Positions 9,307-19,219 are shown, counted from the stretch's first letter. The stretch: 64,000 bases of DNA from Streptomyces sp. Je 1-332 (GCF_040730185.1 NZ_CP160402.1:5146001-5210000); one strand, 5' to 3'. The notes: a model not told the origin generated them from the letters alone. A program made the numbers and translations.

Positions 9307-9830
9307 GCGGAGCGAACCTCCTGGGCGAGCTTGCCGAGTCGGGCCGCGGCCAGTTCCAGCCAGCGCAGGTCGGCTTCGAGGTGGAACAGCGCGTGGTCGC
9401 AGATCAGCTGGTCGGCGAGGTCACCCTTGCGCTTGCGGTCGGTGAGGATGCGCATCAGACGCAGATGCTCGGCCCGCTGGGCGTCCAGCATCTCCGAGGC
9501 GTCGCGCTCGGTGAGGAGCGCGAGGACGACCTTCGTGTAGAGGGTCGACTGGAGGTAGGGCTCGGGCTTCTCCGGGGTGGCGAGCCACTGCTCGACATCG
9601 GTGATGCCGGCGTCGGTGATCGCGTACCGCTTGCGCTCGGGGCCGCCGCCCGCCTCTATGCCGTCGACCTCGACGAGGCCGTTCTTCAGGAGGCGGGACA
9701 TGGTCGAGTAGACCTGCCCGTAGTGCAGTGGCTTGTCGTGACCGAACTTCTCGTCGAAGGTGCGCTTGAGGTCGTAGCCGTGGCGCGGGCCCGACTCAAG
9801 GAGGCCGAGGAGGGTGTGACCGATGGACAT
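9303..9830 (-). CDS. PadR-family transcriptional repressor
   Basis: The ATG at 9830 (MSIGHTLLGLLESGPRHGYDLKRTF) is the family's usual beginning; a longer reading to 9899 would run through the operator palindrome and is rejected. The 175-residue protein has the PadR winged helix (HYGQVYSTMSRLLKNGLVEV...GGGPERKRYAITDAG) and a C-terminal helical dimerisation part. It heads the exporter operon and has a perfect palindrome immediately upstream, so autorepression that is relieved by the exporter's substrate is likely. Confidence 0.93.
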   Translation of the reverse strand: MSIGHTLLGLLESGPRHGYDLKRTFDEKFGHDKPLHYGQVYSTMSRLLKNGLVEVDGIEAGGGPERKRYAITDAGITDVEQWLATPEKPEPYLQSTLYTKVVLALLTERDASEMLDAQRAEHLRLMRILTDRKRKGDLADQLICDHALFHLEADLRWLELAAARLGKLAQEVRSA

Positions 9831-9844
9831 GCGGAGCACTCTAC

Positions 9845-9877
9845 ACCGTGTGTATACGTGCCATGTATACACACGGT
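9845..9877. promoter_or_regulatory. PadR operator palindrome
   Basis: Perfect inverted repeat with 13-bp arms: ACCGTGTGTATAC (9845-9857), spacer GTGCCAT, GTATACACACGGT (9865-9877). It begins 15 bases upstream of the padR start codon. The TATAC/GTATA core is AT-rich against the high-GC background, as expected for a promoter-overlapping PadR site. Confidence 0.85.
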
Positions 9878-10034
9878 TCCGAGCTGACCGGTGGCTCACA
9901 GGTTCGAGAAGCGGGCAACCTTCTGAGGCCAGTGTTCGTCGGTTCTTAAGGGCAGGTGCTCATTGTCACGTCCGGAAAAGACCGGATCGGCAGGAGTTTG
10001 TCCCAGGGTGCGGTGTTAGCTTCGTGAGCTGACT

Positions 10035-10071
10035 CGACGTACGCACTCTGTGTACGCATCGACGTACGCAC
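10035..10071. repeat. CGACGTACGCAC direct repeat upstream of the PBP gene
   Basis: CGACGTACGCAC occurs at 10035-10046 and again at 10060-10071, 25 bp apart, with a related TGTACGCA between them. The pair lies 33 bases before the PBP start codon, in the region that must hold its promoter, and could be a regulator site. No protein can be assigned. Confidence 0.45.
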
Positions 10072-10103
10072 GAGGACTAGACGGAAGCGGAGCACAGAGG
10101 ACC

Positions 10104-12368
10104 ATGGGCCGAGCGGAAGAGCGACAGGCGCGGCAGCGCGGCGCGCGCCGGGCATCGCGCGGGCGCCCCGCCGGTGGCGGCAAACCCAAGCGCACGGGCA
10201 TACGCCGGTTCTTCACGCTGAAGAAGATCCTGGGCACGTTCTTCGGGCTCTGCCTGCTGGGCATGCTCTCCTTCGTCGTCCTCTACATGGTGGTCGACGT
10301 GCCCGAGGGCAACGCGGCGGCCAAGCTCCAGAGCAACGTCTACAAGTACAAGAACGGCGACGTCATCGCCAGGACCGGCGAGCGGAACCGCGAGGTCGTC
10401 GACCTGGACAAGGTGCCCAAGGCCGTGCAGCGCACGTTCGTGGCCGCCGAGAACAAGTCCTTCTACAAGGACAAGGGCGTCGACTTCAAGGGCACGGCCC
10501 GCGGCCTGATCAACACCGTTTCCGGCAAGGGCAAGCAGGGCGGCTCGACGATCACCCAGCAGTACGTCAAGAACTACTACTTGACGGCGGATCAGACGGT
10601 GACCCGCAAGCTCAAGGAACTGGTCATCTCACTGAAGGTGGACCAGAACAAGAGCAAGGACTACATCCTCGCCGGGTACATCAACACCAGCTACTACGGC
10701 CGCGGCGCCTACGGCATCCAGGCCGCGGCCCAGGCGTACTACGGCGTCGACGCCGAGGAGCTGTCCGTCTCGCAGGGCGCCTACCTCGCCGCCCTCCTCC
10801 AGGCCCCGAGCCAGTACGACTGGACCTCCGCGACGCCCGCCAGCAGGAAGCTGGTCGAGGCGCGCTGGAACTACGTACTGGACAACATGGTCGAGGAGAA
10901 CTGGCTGTCGGCGAGCGAGCGCGAGGGCATGAAGTTCGACAAACCGGAGCCGCCCAAGGCGGCGCCCGGCCTCGAAGGCCAGAACGGCTACCTCGTGAAG
11001 GCGGCGAAGGACGAGGTCATGAAGGCCGGCCACCTCAGCGAGAAACAGTTCGACGCGGGCGGCTACACGATCACGCTCAACATCGACAAGAAGAAGCAGA
11101 AGCAGCTCGAAAAGGCAGTCGACAAGAAGCTGAACGACCAGCTCGACCCGGACAAGCGCAAGGCGGACGCCCGGGTGCAGGCGGGCGCCGCGTCCGTCGA
11201 CCCCAAGACCGGCAAGGTCCTTGCGATGTACGGCGGCCGGGACTACGTGAAGCACTACACGAACAACGCGACCCGGCGTGACTACCAGCCTGCCTCCACC
11301 TTCAAGCCGCTGATCCTGGCCGCCGCCCTGGAGAACGGCGCCAAGACGCAGTCGGGCCAGCCGATCACGGCCAACACGGTCTACGACGGCACCAGCGAGC
11401 GCCCGGTCAAGGGCAGCGACGTCGCCTTCGCGCCGCCGAACGAGGACGACAAGAGTTACGGCCCCTCCACCGTCCAGAAGGCGATGAACAAGTCCATCAA
11501 CTCCGTCTTCGCGCAGATGGGCGTGGACGTCGGCATGGACAAGGTCCTGGAGACCGCGGGCAAGCTCGGCATGGACGTAGAGGATCTGCCCGCCGTGCCC
11601 GCCCAGACCCTGGGCACCATGGGCGCGAGCCCGCTGGAGATGGCGGGCGTCTACGCCACGCTCGACAACCACGGCAAGAAGGTCACCCCCGCGGTCGTGG
11701 CCTCGGTGGAGCACAAGGACCGCACGATCGAGCTGCCGGACCCGGTCGGCGAGCAGGTCGTCGAGCGCGGCACCGCGGACTCGCTCACCTCGGTCCTGAC
11801 CGGCGTGGTCGACGACGGCACGGGCCGCGCGGTGCGCAGCCCGGTGCAGGACGTGGCGGGCAAGACCGGTACGTCCGACGACAACAAGTCGGCCTGGTTC
11901 ACCGGTTACACGCCGAAGCTGGTCACGTCCGTCGGTCTGTTCGGCGAGGGCGCCGCGGGTACCTCCGAGGAGAGCAAGCAGGTCTCCATGAAGGGCGCGG
12001 GCGGTCTGCCGCGCGTCGACGGCGGCAGCTTCCCGGCGCAGATCTGGGCGGCGTACACCTTCGACGCGATGGGCTCGCCCAGCGAGTTCGACCTGGACAC
12101 CTCCATGGGCGCGGCCATCGCACCGCCGCCGGAGCCGACGACGCAGGCCCCGAAGGAGCCGACGCGGGAGCCCACGAAGACCAAGGACCCGACGACGAAG
12201 CCGCCGACGGACGACCCGACGACGGACAAGCCGACGGAGACTCCGACGACCGAACCGCCGACGGACGACCCGACCACCGAGCCGCCGACGGGCGACCCGG
12301 AGGAGCCGGACCCGACGGACTCCATCGAGATCCCGGAGAACCCGAACGGACGGCCGGGCAGGGACTGA
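10104..12368 (+). CDS. Class A penicillin-binding protein (bifunctional transglycosylase/transpeptidase)
   Basis: The ATG at 10104 (MGRAEERQARQ) is preferred over 10050, which lies in the repeat region. The 754-residue protein has a basic cytoplasmic N-terminus, one membrane anchor (about residues 38-62), a GT51 glycosyltransferase domain (AAENKSFYKDKGVDFKGTAR, then QGGSTITQQYVKN) and a penicillin-binding transpeptidase domain with STFKP (SxxK), KSINS (SxN) and KTGTS (KTG). It ends in about 80 residues of Pro/Thr/Asp-rich repeats (PPTDDPTT), probably spanning the cell wall. It polymerises and cross-links peptidoglycan outside the membrane. A strong terminator follows. Confidence 0.96.
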   Translation: MGRAEERQARQRGARRASRGRPAGGGKPKRTGIRRFFTLKKILGTFFGLCLLGMLSFVVLYMVVDVPEGNAAAKLQSNVYKYKNGDVIARTGERNREVVDLDKVPKAVQRTFVAAENKSFYKDKGVDFKGTARGLINTVSGKGKQGGSTITQQYVKNYYLTADQTVTRKLKELVISLKVDQNKSKDYILAGYINTSYYGRGAYGIQAAAQAYYGVDAEELSVSQGAYLAALLQAPSQYDWTSATPASRKLVEARWNYVLDNMVEENWLSASEREGMKFDKPEPPKAAPGLEGQNGYLVKAAKDEVMKAGHLSEKQFDAGGYTITLNIDKKKQKQLEKAVDKKLNDQLDPDKRKADARVQAGAASVDPKTGKVLAMYGGRDYVKHYTNNATRRDYQPASTFKPLILAAALENGAKTQSGQPITANTVYDGTSERPVKGSDVAFAPPNEDDKSYGPSTVQKAMNKSINSVFAQMGVDVGMDKVLETAGKLGMDVEDLPAVPAQTLGTMGASPLEMAGVYATLDNHGKKVTPAVVASVEHKDRTIELPDPVGEQVVERGTADSLTSVLTGVVDDGTGRAVRSPVQDVAGKTGTSDDNKSAWFTGYTPKLVTSVGLFGEGAAGTSEESKQVSMKGAGGLPRVDGGSFPAQIWAAYTFDAMGSPSEFDLDTSMGAAIAPPPEPTTQAPKEPTREPTKTKDPTTKPPTDDPTTDKPTETPTTEPPTDDPTTEPPTGDPEEPDPTDSIEIPENPNGRPGRD

Positions 12369-12383
12369 CGGACACGCGGCACG

Positions 12384-12423
12384 GCGAAGGCCCCGGAAGC
12401 ACACGCTTCCGGGGCCTTCGCCT
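12384..12423. terminator. Bidirectional terminator after the PBP gene
   Basis: Perfect 18-bp stem, left arm 12384-12401 (GGCGAAGGCCCCGGAAGC), loop ACAC, right arm 12406-12423. It serves both the + strand PBP gene and the convergent - strand phosphatase gene. Confidence 0.9.
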
Positions 12424-12437
12424 GAACTGCTCGGTGC

Positions 12438-14516
12438 TCAGCTGTGGTTCAGCTCGAACCACACCACCTTGCCGGTGCTGAGCCGGGTCGCACCCCACCG
12501 CCGGGCAAGGCGGTTGACCAGGTAGAGCCCCCGGCCGCCCTCGTCCGTGGCCCGCGCCTGGCGCAGGCGCGGCAGTTGCGGCACGTCGTCGCCGACCTCG
12601 CAGCGCAGTACGTCGGTGCGCAGAAGACGCAGGGTCACCGGCCGCGTCGCGTACCGCACGGCGTTCGTCACGACCTCGCTGACCAGGAGCTCCACGGAGT
12701 CGGTCAGCTCCTGCAGGCCCCAGCGCTCCAGGGCGCTGCGGGCCAGGCGCCGGGCGCGGGACGGCGTGGCGTCCTCCGGCTCCAGGAACCAGTACGCGAC
12801 GTCGCTCGGCGCGATGCCGTCGAAGCGGGCGGCGAGCAGCGCGATGTCGTCGTCACGGTCGCCGGGGCCGAGCATGTCGAGCACGTCGTCGCACAGGGCT
12901 TCCAGGGGCGGCGGATGGTCCGGGCCCGTCAACTGGGCGGTGGCGGCGAGCCGTTCGCGCAGCTGCTCTATCCCGGTCCACACGTCACGCAGACGGGACT
13001 CGACAAGTCCGTCCGTGTAGAGCAGCAGGGTGGCGCCCGCGGGCGCGTCCAGCTCCACGGCCTCGAAGTCGACGCCGCCCACGCCGATGGGCGCGCCCGG
13101 CGGGACCCGCAGGACTTCGGCGCGGCCGCCCAAGTGCAGCAGGACGGGCGGCGGATGGCCGGCGTTGGCGATGGTGATGCGGTGCGCGACCGGGTCGTAG
13201 ACCGCGTAGAGGCAGGTCGCCATGCGGTCCGAGCCGAGCCGCTGGGCCTGCTCGTCCAGATGGTGCAGGACCTCCTGGGGCGGCAGGTCGAGCCCGGCCA
13301 GGGTCTGCGCGGTCGTCCGCAGCTGGCCCATGATCGCCGCCGATGTCATGGAGTGCCCCATGACGTCGCCCACGACGAGCGCGACCCGGCTGCCGGGCAG
13401 CGGAATCGCGTCGTACCAGTCGCCGCCGACCCGGGCCGTCTCCGCGGCCGGGAGGTAGCGGGACGCCAGGCGCACGCCGGTCGGGCGCGGCAGGGTCTCG
13501 GGCAGCATCGTGCGCTGGAGCTCGTCCGCGATGTACGCCTCGCGGCCGTAGAGCACGGCCTTGTCGATGCCGAGCGCGCTGTGCGTGGCCAGTTGGGCCG
13601 CGACGAGGAGGTCGTCGCCCTCGAACGCGGGTCGGTCGGGGCGGCGCAGGAACACCGCGGCGCCGATCACCCGACGCCTGCCGCGCAGCGGGGCGAGGAT
13701 CGTCCGCTGGCCGGAGGGCACCGTGCGTCCCTCGCCGAGCAGTTCGGGCAGGGCGGCGCGGGCCGCGGGGGCGTCGGCGAAGACCGGGCGCACCCCGCGC
13801 AGGACCTCGGCGAGGGCGCCGCCGGGGCGCACCTCGCACAGTTCGGCGGTGGTCACCAGGTCGGTCTGCACCTGGAGGGTGGGCAGGGGGCTGCCGCTCT
13901 CGGTATCCGGGTCCTCGGCGCCTTCCTCGATCGAGCGCAGCCGGTCGGTGCGGCGCAGGCGCAGGATGAGCGCGCCGCTCGGCCGCTCCTCGCCGACCGG
14001 CAGCGGGTCGCGCAGATAGACCAGTATCGCGTCGGAGAACGTCGGCACCGTGGCCCGGCACAGGCCCATGACGATCTCGTCCAGGTCGATGCCGCGGGCG
14101 ATGCGCCGGGTCGCGGCGCCCACGAAGCGCAGCCGGTCGCCGTCGCGTCTCATCGCCGCGGGGCCGGAGCCCGGCGGCCGTGGCTGTCCCGTACGCCGCT
14201 CCTCACCGCCGGGGGCGCCCGCGGGGGCGCCATCGGGATCGTCGTGGCCGCCACCGCCCTGGCCCGCACCCTGGTCGGGGCGCGGCCGGTGCGGGTCGGG
14301 CTGCTGGGCCGAGGGCCCGGGCGACTGGGAGTGCTCGTCGCTGGGGCTCGCGGTGGAGTCGCCCGTGCGGGCCTGGGACTGTGCGGGTAAAGCGGCCGCG
14401 CCCGGGGTGTCCCGCGCCTTCGGGGCACGCGCCTGCGCCCCGCGGGGATCCGCGGGGGCGGCGGGCCGGGCAGCTCGGGGCTGTCGGCCCTCGTCGGGGA
14501 TGGAGTGCTCCGTCAC
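12438..14516 (-). CDS. GAF / PP2C (SpoIIE-type) phosphatase with C-terminal HATPase domain
   Basis: The frame is open to 14678; GTG 14516 (VTEHSIPDEGRQ) is my best start but lacks a strong ribosome site, so the N-terminus is uncertain. About 115 Pro/Gly/Gln-rich residues (disordered) precede a GAF sensor domain, then a PP2C-type phosphatase domain (RVGGDWYDAIPLPGSRVALVVGDVMGHSM, with metal-binding Asp residues), and a histidine-kinase-like ATPase domain of the RsbW type (LLVSEVVTNAVRYA, DEGGRGLYLVNRLA). Such proteins act in partner-switching circuits controlling sigma factors: the phosphatase activates an anti-anti-sigma protein, the kinase part inactivates it. No partner genes lie nearby. 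Confidence 0.9.
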   Translation of the reverse strand: MTEHSIPDEGRQPRAARPAAPADPRGAQARAPKARDTPGAAALPAQSQARTGDSTASPSDEHSQSPGPSAQQPDPHRPRPDQGAGQGGGGHDDPDGAPAGAPGGEERRTGQPRPPGSGPAAMRRDGDRLRFVGAATRRIARGIDLDEIVMGLCRATVPTFSDAILVYLRDPLPVGEERPSGALILRLRRTDRLRSIEEGAEDPDTESGSPLPTLQVQTDLVTTAELCEVRPGGALAEVLRGVRPVFADAPAARAALPELLGEGRTVPSGQRTILAPLRGRRRVIGAAVFLRRPDRPAFEGDDLLVAAQLATHSALGIDKAVLYGREAYIADELQRTMLPETLPRPTGVRLASRYLPAAETARVGGDWYDAIPLPGSRVALVVGDVMGHSMTSAAIMGQLRTTAQTLAGLDLPPQEVLHHLDEQAQRLGSDRMATCLYAVYDPVAHRITIANAGHPPPVLLHLGGRAEVLRVPPGAPIGVGGVDFEAVELDAPAGATLLLYTDGLVESRLRDVWTGIEQLRERLAATAQLTGPDHPPPLEALCDDVLDMLGPGDRDDDIALLAARFDGIAPSDVAYWFLEPEDATPSRARRLARSALERWGLQELTDSVELLVSEVVTNAVRYATRPVTLRLLRTDVLRCEVGDDVPQLPRLRQARATDEGGRGLYLVNRLARRWGATRLSTGKVVWFELNHS

Positions 14517-14571
14517 GCGTTTCGAATCCGTCCGTCCGGGGCTGCGCCTTGGTGTCCGGTGGCTACGTTGG

Positions 14572-15264
14572 TCAGCCGCGTCGGCAGTGCAAGAAGAGCT
14601 GGTGTTCGGGTGGTACGTCGGTGGTCGCCGGGGCGTAGGAGTACGTGTCCTCGTCGACGATCTCGAAGCCCGCGTCACGTACGACCTGCCGCAGTTCGTC
14701 CCGCAGGTATCCGGATACCCGGATTGTGTGCCCCAGGAACGGAATTCCCGCGTCGTCCAGGTCGGCCTCGACCATGGAGAGCGCGAGCAGACCCCCGGGG
14801 CGCAGCAGTCCGTGCAGCAGCCGCAGAGCGTACGGGATCTCGGCGCGCGGCAGCATGAGGAGCGCGAAGAATGCCGCGATCCCGTCGAACTTCCCTACGC
14901 CGCCCGGCCCTTCGGAGCGCAGTGCCGCCACGTCGAGCTGCCGGAACTCGACGTTGTGCGCGGGTACGTTCTTCAGGGCGAGGTCGAGCATGCCCGAGGA
15001 GAGGTCGATGCCGAGGACCGAGTGCCCGGCGTCGGCGAGCTGCCGGGCGGTGGGCAGTCCGGTGCCGCACCCCACGTCGAGCACCCGGGAGCCGGGCGGC
15101 AGCGCGTCGGCGAGCCTGCGCCCGGCGGCCAACTGGCCGTCCTTGTGCGGGAACGCGTCGTCGTAGTGCTGTCCGATGGCGTCGAAGGCCTCGGCCTGGC
15201 CCGTCCGGTCGGGCAGCATGCCGGATGGCCCGCCGTACCTCTCGAACCCGCTCGCCTCGCTCAC
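14572..15264 (-). CDS. Class I SAM-dependent methyltransferase
   Basis: The 230-residue protein has the SAM-binding motif VLDVGCGTGLPTARQLA and acidic motif II (VLGIDLSSGMLDLA), followed by a motif for post-I (FRQLDVAAL). The fold is the UbiE/type-11 methyltransferase. No substrate can be read from the sequence. It lies 55 bases upstream of the phosphatase gene on the same strand and could share its transcript. Confidence 0.85.
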   Translation of the reverse strand: MSEASGFERYGGPSGMLPDRTGQAEAFDAIGQHYDDAFPHKDGQLAAGRRLADALPPGSRVLDVGCGTGLPTARQLADAGHSVLGIDLSSGMLDLALKNVPAHNVEFRQLDVAALRSEGPGGVGKFDGIAAFFALLMLPRAEIPYALRLLHGLLRPGGLLALSMVEADLDDAGIPFLGHTIRVSGYLRDELRQVVRDAGFEIVDEDTYSYAPATTDVPPEHQLFLHCRRG

Positions 15265-15391
15265 GTTCTGCCGCCCTTCGCTGACATCCTGTCAGGCAAC
15301 GCGCAAGCTCAGGGAGTTGCTGCTGAGTTGCTGCTGTGCGCCCTTGCGGAGGACGATCCTACGTTTGAACCATGGGGGCGCATCAAGGGTC

Positions 15392-16078
15392 TCATGACGT
15401 CACATGTGCGGGCGTGCGATCCCAGTCGTCCGGCAGGGGCGGAATCGCCCAGTCCGGATCGGGGCGCCAGTGCGGCCAGTTGTCCGAAAAGGGCCGCCCC
15501 CACGAGCGGATCACGTCGATGGCGGCGTCCCCGGCGGCCCGCACTTCCCGCGCCTTTCCCGCCTCCATGAGGCCGGCGTGCTGGGCCTGGACGAACTCGT
15601 CCTCGTCGTGCCAGAGCCATGTCCGGTCGGGCCGCACGGAGATGTCCAGAAAGTGATCCTCGGAGTCGATGCCGCCGGCCCAACGGGTGCGCGGCTCCTC
15701 TAGGTTCACGTACCAGTTCTTGAAGCGCCATCCCGGGTCCCAGAACAGCCACACCGACCACGGCTCCGCGGGGCGGGCCAACTTCAGTACGCCCGTGCCG
15801 GACCAGCGGCCCCTGCGCAGGGCGCGAGGCTTCGTGTAGCGGGTGGCGAGTGGTTCCTGGTGGACGGAAGTCCCGTCGGCCATGACGGGTTTCACGCATT
15901 CCGTGCCGGGGGCCATCCATACGGCGAGCACGTCTTCGGTGTCCCGCACGACCGTGACGGGCCGGCAGATGTGAATGCCTTGACCGGCGTTCTCCTTGTA
16001 CCGCCACAGGACGTGGGAGCCGGGGGCCCAGCGTGCTGCTTCGCTGCTCGTCGTTGGCGGCGTGGTGAGGTCTGTCAT
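15392..16078 (-). CDS. DUF402 domain protein (FomD-like hydrolase family)
   Basis: The 228-residue protein has the DUF402 core with the conserved Trp/Asp/Glu pattern WKNWYVNLEEPRTRW.GGIDSEDHFLDI...WLWHDEDEF, in which the acidic residues bind divalent metal. Characterised DUF402 members (FomD, Ntdp) hydrolyse nucleotide conjugates such as nucleoside diphosphates. It sits between a methyltransferase and fumC in a conserved Streptomyces gene order. The 127-base gap downstream of it shows no further gene. Confidence 0.8.
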   Translation of the reverse strand: MTDLTTPPTTSSEAARWAPGSHVLWRYKENAGQGIHICRPVTVVRDTEDVLAVWMAPGTECVKPVMADGTSVHQEPLATRYTKPRALRRGRWSGTGVLKLARPAEPWSVWLFWDPGWRFKNWYVNLEEPRTRWAGGIDSEDHFLDISVRPDRTWLWHDEDEFVQAQHAGLMEAGKAREVRAAGDAAIDVIRSWGRPFSDNWPHWRPDPDWAIPPLPDDWDRTPAHVTS

Positions 16079-16142
16079 GCGGAGATATTAGTCGGCGCCC
16101 GGACAAGCTCCTCGGAACGTGCCCGGGTGCACAGGAAAACAG

Positions 16143-17555
16143 CTATGGATGCGTCATCCGCAGCACGTCCAGCGCCTCGTCCAGCTGGGTCAGGGAGAGC
16201 TCGCCCCGCTCGACGTACCCGCCCTCCAGCACGACCTCCCGGATGGTCTTCCGCTCGGCCAGGGACTTCTTGGCGACCTTCGCCGCCTCCTCGTAACCGA
16301 TGTACTTGTTCAGCGGCGTGACGACGGAGGGTGACGATTCGGCGTACTCCCGTGCCCGCTCGGCGTTCGCGGTGATTCCGTCCACCGTCCTGTCCGCGAG
16401 CAGCCGCGACACATTGGCGAGCAGCCGCACGGACTCCAGGACGTTCTTGCCGATGACCGGCAGCATCACGTTCAGCTCGAAGTTGCCGGCGGCCCCCGCG
16501 GCGGCGACCGTCGCGTCGTTGCCGGTGACCTGCGCGGCGACCATGAGGACCGCCTCCGGGATGACCGGGTTCACCTTTCCCGGCATGATCGAGGAACCGG
16601 GCTGGAGATCGGGCAGGTTGATCTCGGCGAGGCCGGTGCGCGGCCCCGAGGCCATCCAGCGCAGATCGTTGGCGATCTTCGTCAGGCCCACGCCGATCGT
16701 GCGCAGCTGCCCGCTGGTCTCGACGATCCCGTCGCGTGCGCCCTGGGCCTCGAAGTGGTCCCTGGCCTCGGTCAGCGGCAGGCCCGTGGCCCGCGCCACC
16801 TCGTCGATCACGGCCGCCGAGAAGCCGGGCGGTGTGTTGATGCCGGTGCCCACCGCCGTGCCGCCGAGCGGCAGTTCGGCGAGGCGGGGCAGCGAGGCCC
16901 GGAGCCGTTCGACGCCGTAGCGCACCTGGGCCGCGTACCCGCCGAACTCCTGGCCGAGGGTCACGGGCGTGGCATCCATCAGATGCGTGCGGCCCGACTT
17001 CACCACGTCGGCGAACTCCGCGGACTTGCGCTCCAGGGCGGTCGCCAGATGTTCCAGCGCCGGGATCAGGTCCTGCGTCACGGCGCCGGTGGCCGCGACG
17101 TGGATCGAGGAGGGGAAGACGTCGTTCGACGACTGGGAGGCGTTCACGTGGTCGTTCGGGTGGACGTCCCGGCCCAGGCGCTCCGTGGCCAGCGTCGCGA
17201 GGACTTCGTTCGTGTTCATGTTGGACGACGTGCCGGAGCCGGTCTGGAAGACGTCCACGGGGAAGTGCTCGTCCCAGCGGCCTTCGGCCACCTCGCCCGC
17301 GGCGTCCGCGATTGCCTCGGCCACGTCCTTGTCGAGAACCCCGAGGTCCGCATTGACCTTCGCCGCGGCCGCCTTGATCCGGGCGAGGGCGGCGATGTGC
17401 GCGCGCTCCAGGCGCTGCCCGGAAACGGGGAAGTTCTCCACGGCCCGCTGCGTCTGCGCACGCCACTTGGCGTGTTCGGGGACCCGCACCTCGCCCATGG
17501 AGTCGTGTTCGATCCGGTAGTCACCGCTGTCGCTTGCGCTGGCGTCGCTGGTCAT
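16143..17555 (-). CDS. fumC: Fumarate hydratase, class II
   Basis: The 470-residue protein carries the aspartase/fumarase superfamily signature [12 protein letters not shown] (catalytic Ser loop) and the catalytic His region [15 protein letters not shown], plus [14 protein letters not shown] and [12 protein letters not shown]. It interconverts fumarate and malate in the TCA cycle and needs no iron-sulfur cluster. A second, iron-sulfur fumarase is encoded 3.5 kb away. It is divergent from the GDSL hydrolase gene. Confidence 0.96.
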   Translation of the reverse strand: MTSDASASDSGDYRIEHDSMGEVRVPEHAKWRAQTQRAVENFPVSGQRLERAHIAALARIKAAAAKVNADLGVLDKDVAEAIADAAGEVAEGRWDEHFPVDVFQTGSGTSSNMNTNEVLATLATERLGRDVHPNDHVNASQSSNDVFPSSIHVAATGAVTQDLIPALEHLATALERKSAEFADVVKSGRTHLMDATPVTLGQEFGGYAAQVRYGVERLRASLPRLAELPLGGTAVGTGINTPPGFSAAVIDEVARATGLPLTEARDHFEAQGARDGIVETSGQLRTIGVGLTKIANDLRWMASGPRTGLAEINLPDLQPGSSIMPGKVNPVIPEAVLMVAAQVTGNDATVAAAGAAGNFELNVMLPVIGKNVLESVRLLANVSRLLADRTVDGITANAERAREYAESSPSVVTPLNKYIGYEEAAKVAKKSLAERKTIREVVLEGGYVERGELSLTQLDEALDVLRMTHP

Positions 17556-17677
17556 GCCTCGAACCTACCTCTCCGTCAAACCTCGCTGAAAAGTTGAGCA
17601 CTTGTCTTGTTCCAGGTATTCCCAAGGCTCTTACTGACCAGTAAAAACCGTGGGTAACACCAAACCGGGGAGGCGCA

Positions 17678-19219
17678 ATGAAGCGCATCAGACGCGGCCG
17701 CCGGAGCAGCCTGCGATGTACGTTCGCGGCGGCCGTGGCGATGGCGGCGGTAGTCGGCACGGCAGCCGCCGTGCCGGCCCAGGCCGCGGAGGAGGGGACC
17801 AGGGCACCGGTGTCCACGCCCCTGCCGCCCGAACTGGAGAAGATCAGGGCGGCCGAGGCCACCGAGCTCTACGGCGACCCGGCCGAGCGCCCGCTCGCCG
17901 AACGGAAGACCGGGCTCATCTCGCTCGGCGACAGCGAGATCTCGGGGGAGGGTGTCGGAACGTACGAACCGGGCACCGACGGCCCCGACAACTGGTGCCA
18001 CCGCTCCCCGGACGCCGCCATCCACCGCACCGGCATCCCCGCCGACGTGACGTACAACGTCGCCTGCTCGGGGGCGCAGACCGTCAACATCAGGATCGGC
18101 GGCCAGCAGCAGTACCCCGACGAGCTGGTGCAGAGCGACAACCTCGCCGTCAAGGCGCGCAACACGAAGATCAAGGCGGTGATGCTCGTCATCGGGGCCA
18201 ACGACGACCTTCAGTTCGCCCCCGTGATGACGGACTGCGTGACGCGCTTCCTGCTCAGCCAGGGCGCCTGCGCGGGCAAGTACAACGACGGCTGGCAGGC
18301 GCGGGTCGACGCGCTCGTGCCCAAGGTCGAGCAGTCCATCCGCGACCTGAAGACCGTCATGAAGGACGCGGGTTACGCGGGCGACGACTACAACCTGGTC
18401 GTCATGGGGTACCCCAGCCCGATCGGCCCGGACTTCCGTGACAACCCCAAGTTCCCCGGCAAGCTGATCTGCGGCGGCCTCGGCTACGACTCCGACACCG
18501 AGTGGGGCCGCAACTACGCCGTCCCCGCCTTCGAGACCGGCATGCGCAAGGCGGTCAAGGCCGCGGGCGCGACCTACCTCGACAACTCCCGCCTCTTCCA
18601 CGGCCATGAGGTCTGCATGGAGGACACCTGGGCGCGCGGTCTCTACGTGGACCTCTCCAACCCCTTCCCGCCGGACTCCAATTCGGTCCGCCAGTCCTTC
18701 CACCCCAACGCCCGCGGTCACGCGGCCTTCGCCTCCTGCCTGACGCAGATCTACAACTCCGGCTGGAGCGAGGGCGGTTGCGCGGACCCGGCGAGCACGG
18801 GCAGCCCGAAGCTGTACCAGGGCGGTTGGGACGACGCGTACAAGCCGCTGAAGAACGCGGGCACGGGGACGTGCGTGGACGTCGACGCCTCGAAGAGCCG
18901 TAACGGCACCAAGGTCCAGGGCTGGGACTGCACCGGCAACCGCAACCAGACCTGGTGGTACGACGGTGCTGCCGGCGGGCAGCGGTCGCTGCACACCGGC
19001 CTCACCCAGGACCGCTGTCTGGACGTGCCCGGCACCGCAAAGGAAGGCACCGCCGTCACGCTGTGGAACTGCCACGGCGGCGCCAACCAGAAGTTCGTAC
19101 GCGAGTCCGGGACCCTGCGTCCGGCCGCCGAGAGCGGGCTCTGCCTGACCCTGGCGGGGGCCAAGGAGCCGCTGCGGCTCCAGAAGTGCACGGGGGCGGC
19201 GAACCAGCGGTTCGCCTGA
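17678..19219 (+). CDS. Secreted SGNH/GDSL hydrolase with C-terminal ricin-type lectin domain
   Basis: The ATG at 17678 follows GGGGAGG. The 513-residue protein has a signal peptide (twin-basic start, hydrophobic AAAVAMAAVVGTAAAVPAQA, cleavage near AQA-AE). The hydrolase domain has block I LISLGDSEISGEG (catalytic Ser), an oxyanion Gly/Asn (VIGANDD) and block V FHPNARGHAAF (catalytic His). Residues about 390-513 form a ricin B-type (CBM13) domain with QxW-like repeats (NQTWWY, NQKFV, NQRF). Such enzymes are extracellular esterases or lipases that bind polysaccharide. It stands alone, divergent from fumC. Confidence 0.9.
   Translation: MKRIRRGRRSSLRCTFAAAVAMAAVVGTAAAVPAQAAEEGTRAPVSTPLPPELEKIRAAEATELYGDPAERPLAERKTGLISLGDSEISGEGVGTYEPGTDGPDNWCHRSPDAAIHRTGIPADVTYNVACSGAQTVNIRIGGQQQYPDELVQSDNLAVKARNTKIKAVMLVIGANDDLQFAPVMTDCVTRFLLSQGACAGKYNDGWQARVDALVPKVEQSIRDLKTVMKDAGYAGDDYNLVVMGYPSPIGPDFRDNPKFPGKLICGGLGYDSDTEWGRNYAVPAFETGMRKAVKAAGATYLDNSRLFHGHEVCMEDTWARGLYVDLSNPFPPDSNSVRQSFHPNARGHAAFASCLTQIYNSGWSEGGCADPASTGSPKLYQGGWDDAYKPLKNAGTGTCVDVDASKSRNGTKVQGWDCTGNRNQTWWYDGAAGGQRSLHTGLTQDRCLDVPGTAKEGTAVTLWNCHGGANQKFVRESGTLRPAAESGLCLTLAGAKEPLRLQKCTGAANQRFA

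Noticed and set aside
9303..9899. Longer PadR reading starting at 9899
   Set aside because: It would translate the operator palindrome; the family begins at MSIGHTLLGLLE (9830).
12444..14390. 648-codon frame on the + strand
   Set aside because: Lies opposite the phosphatase gene, with no family motifs; a shadow frame.
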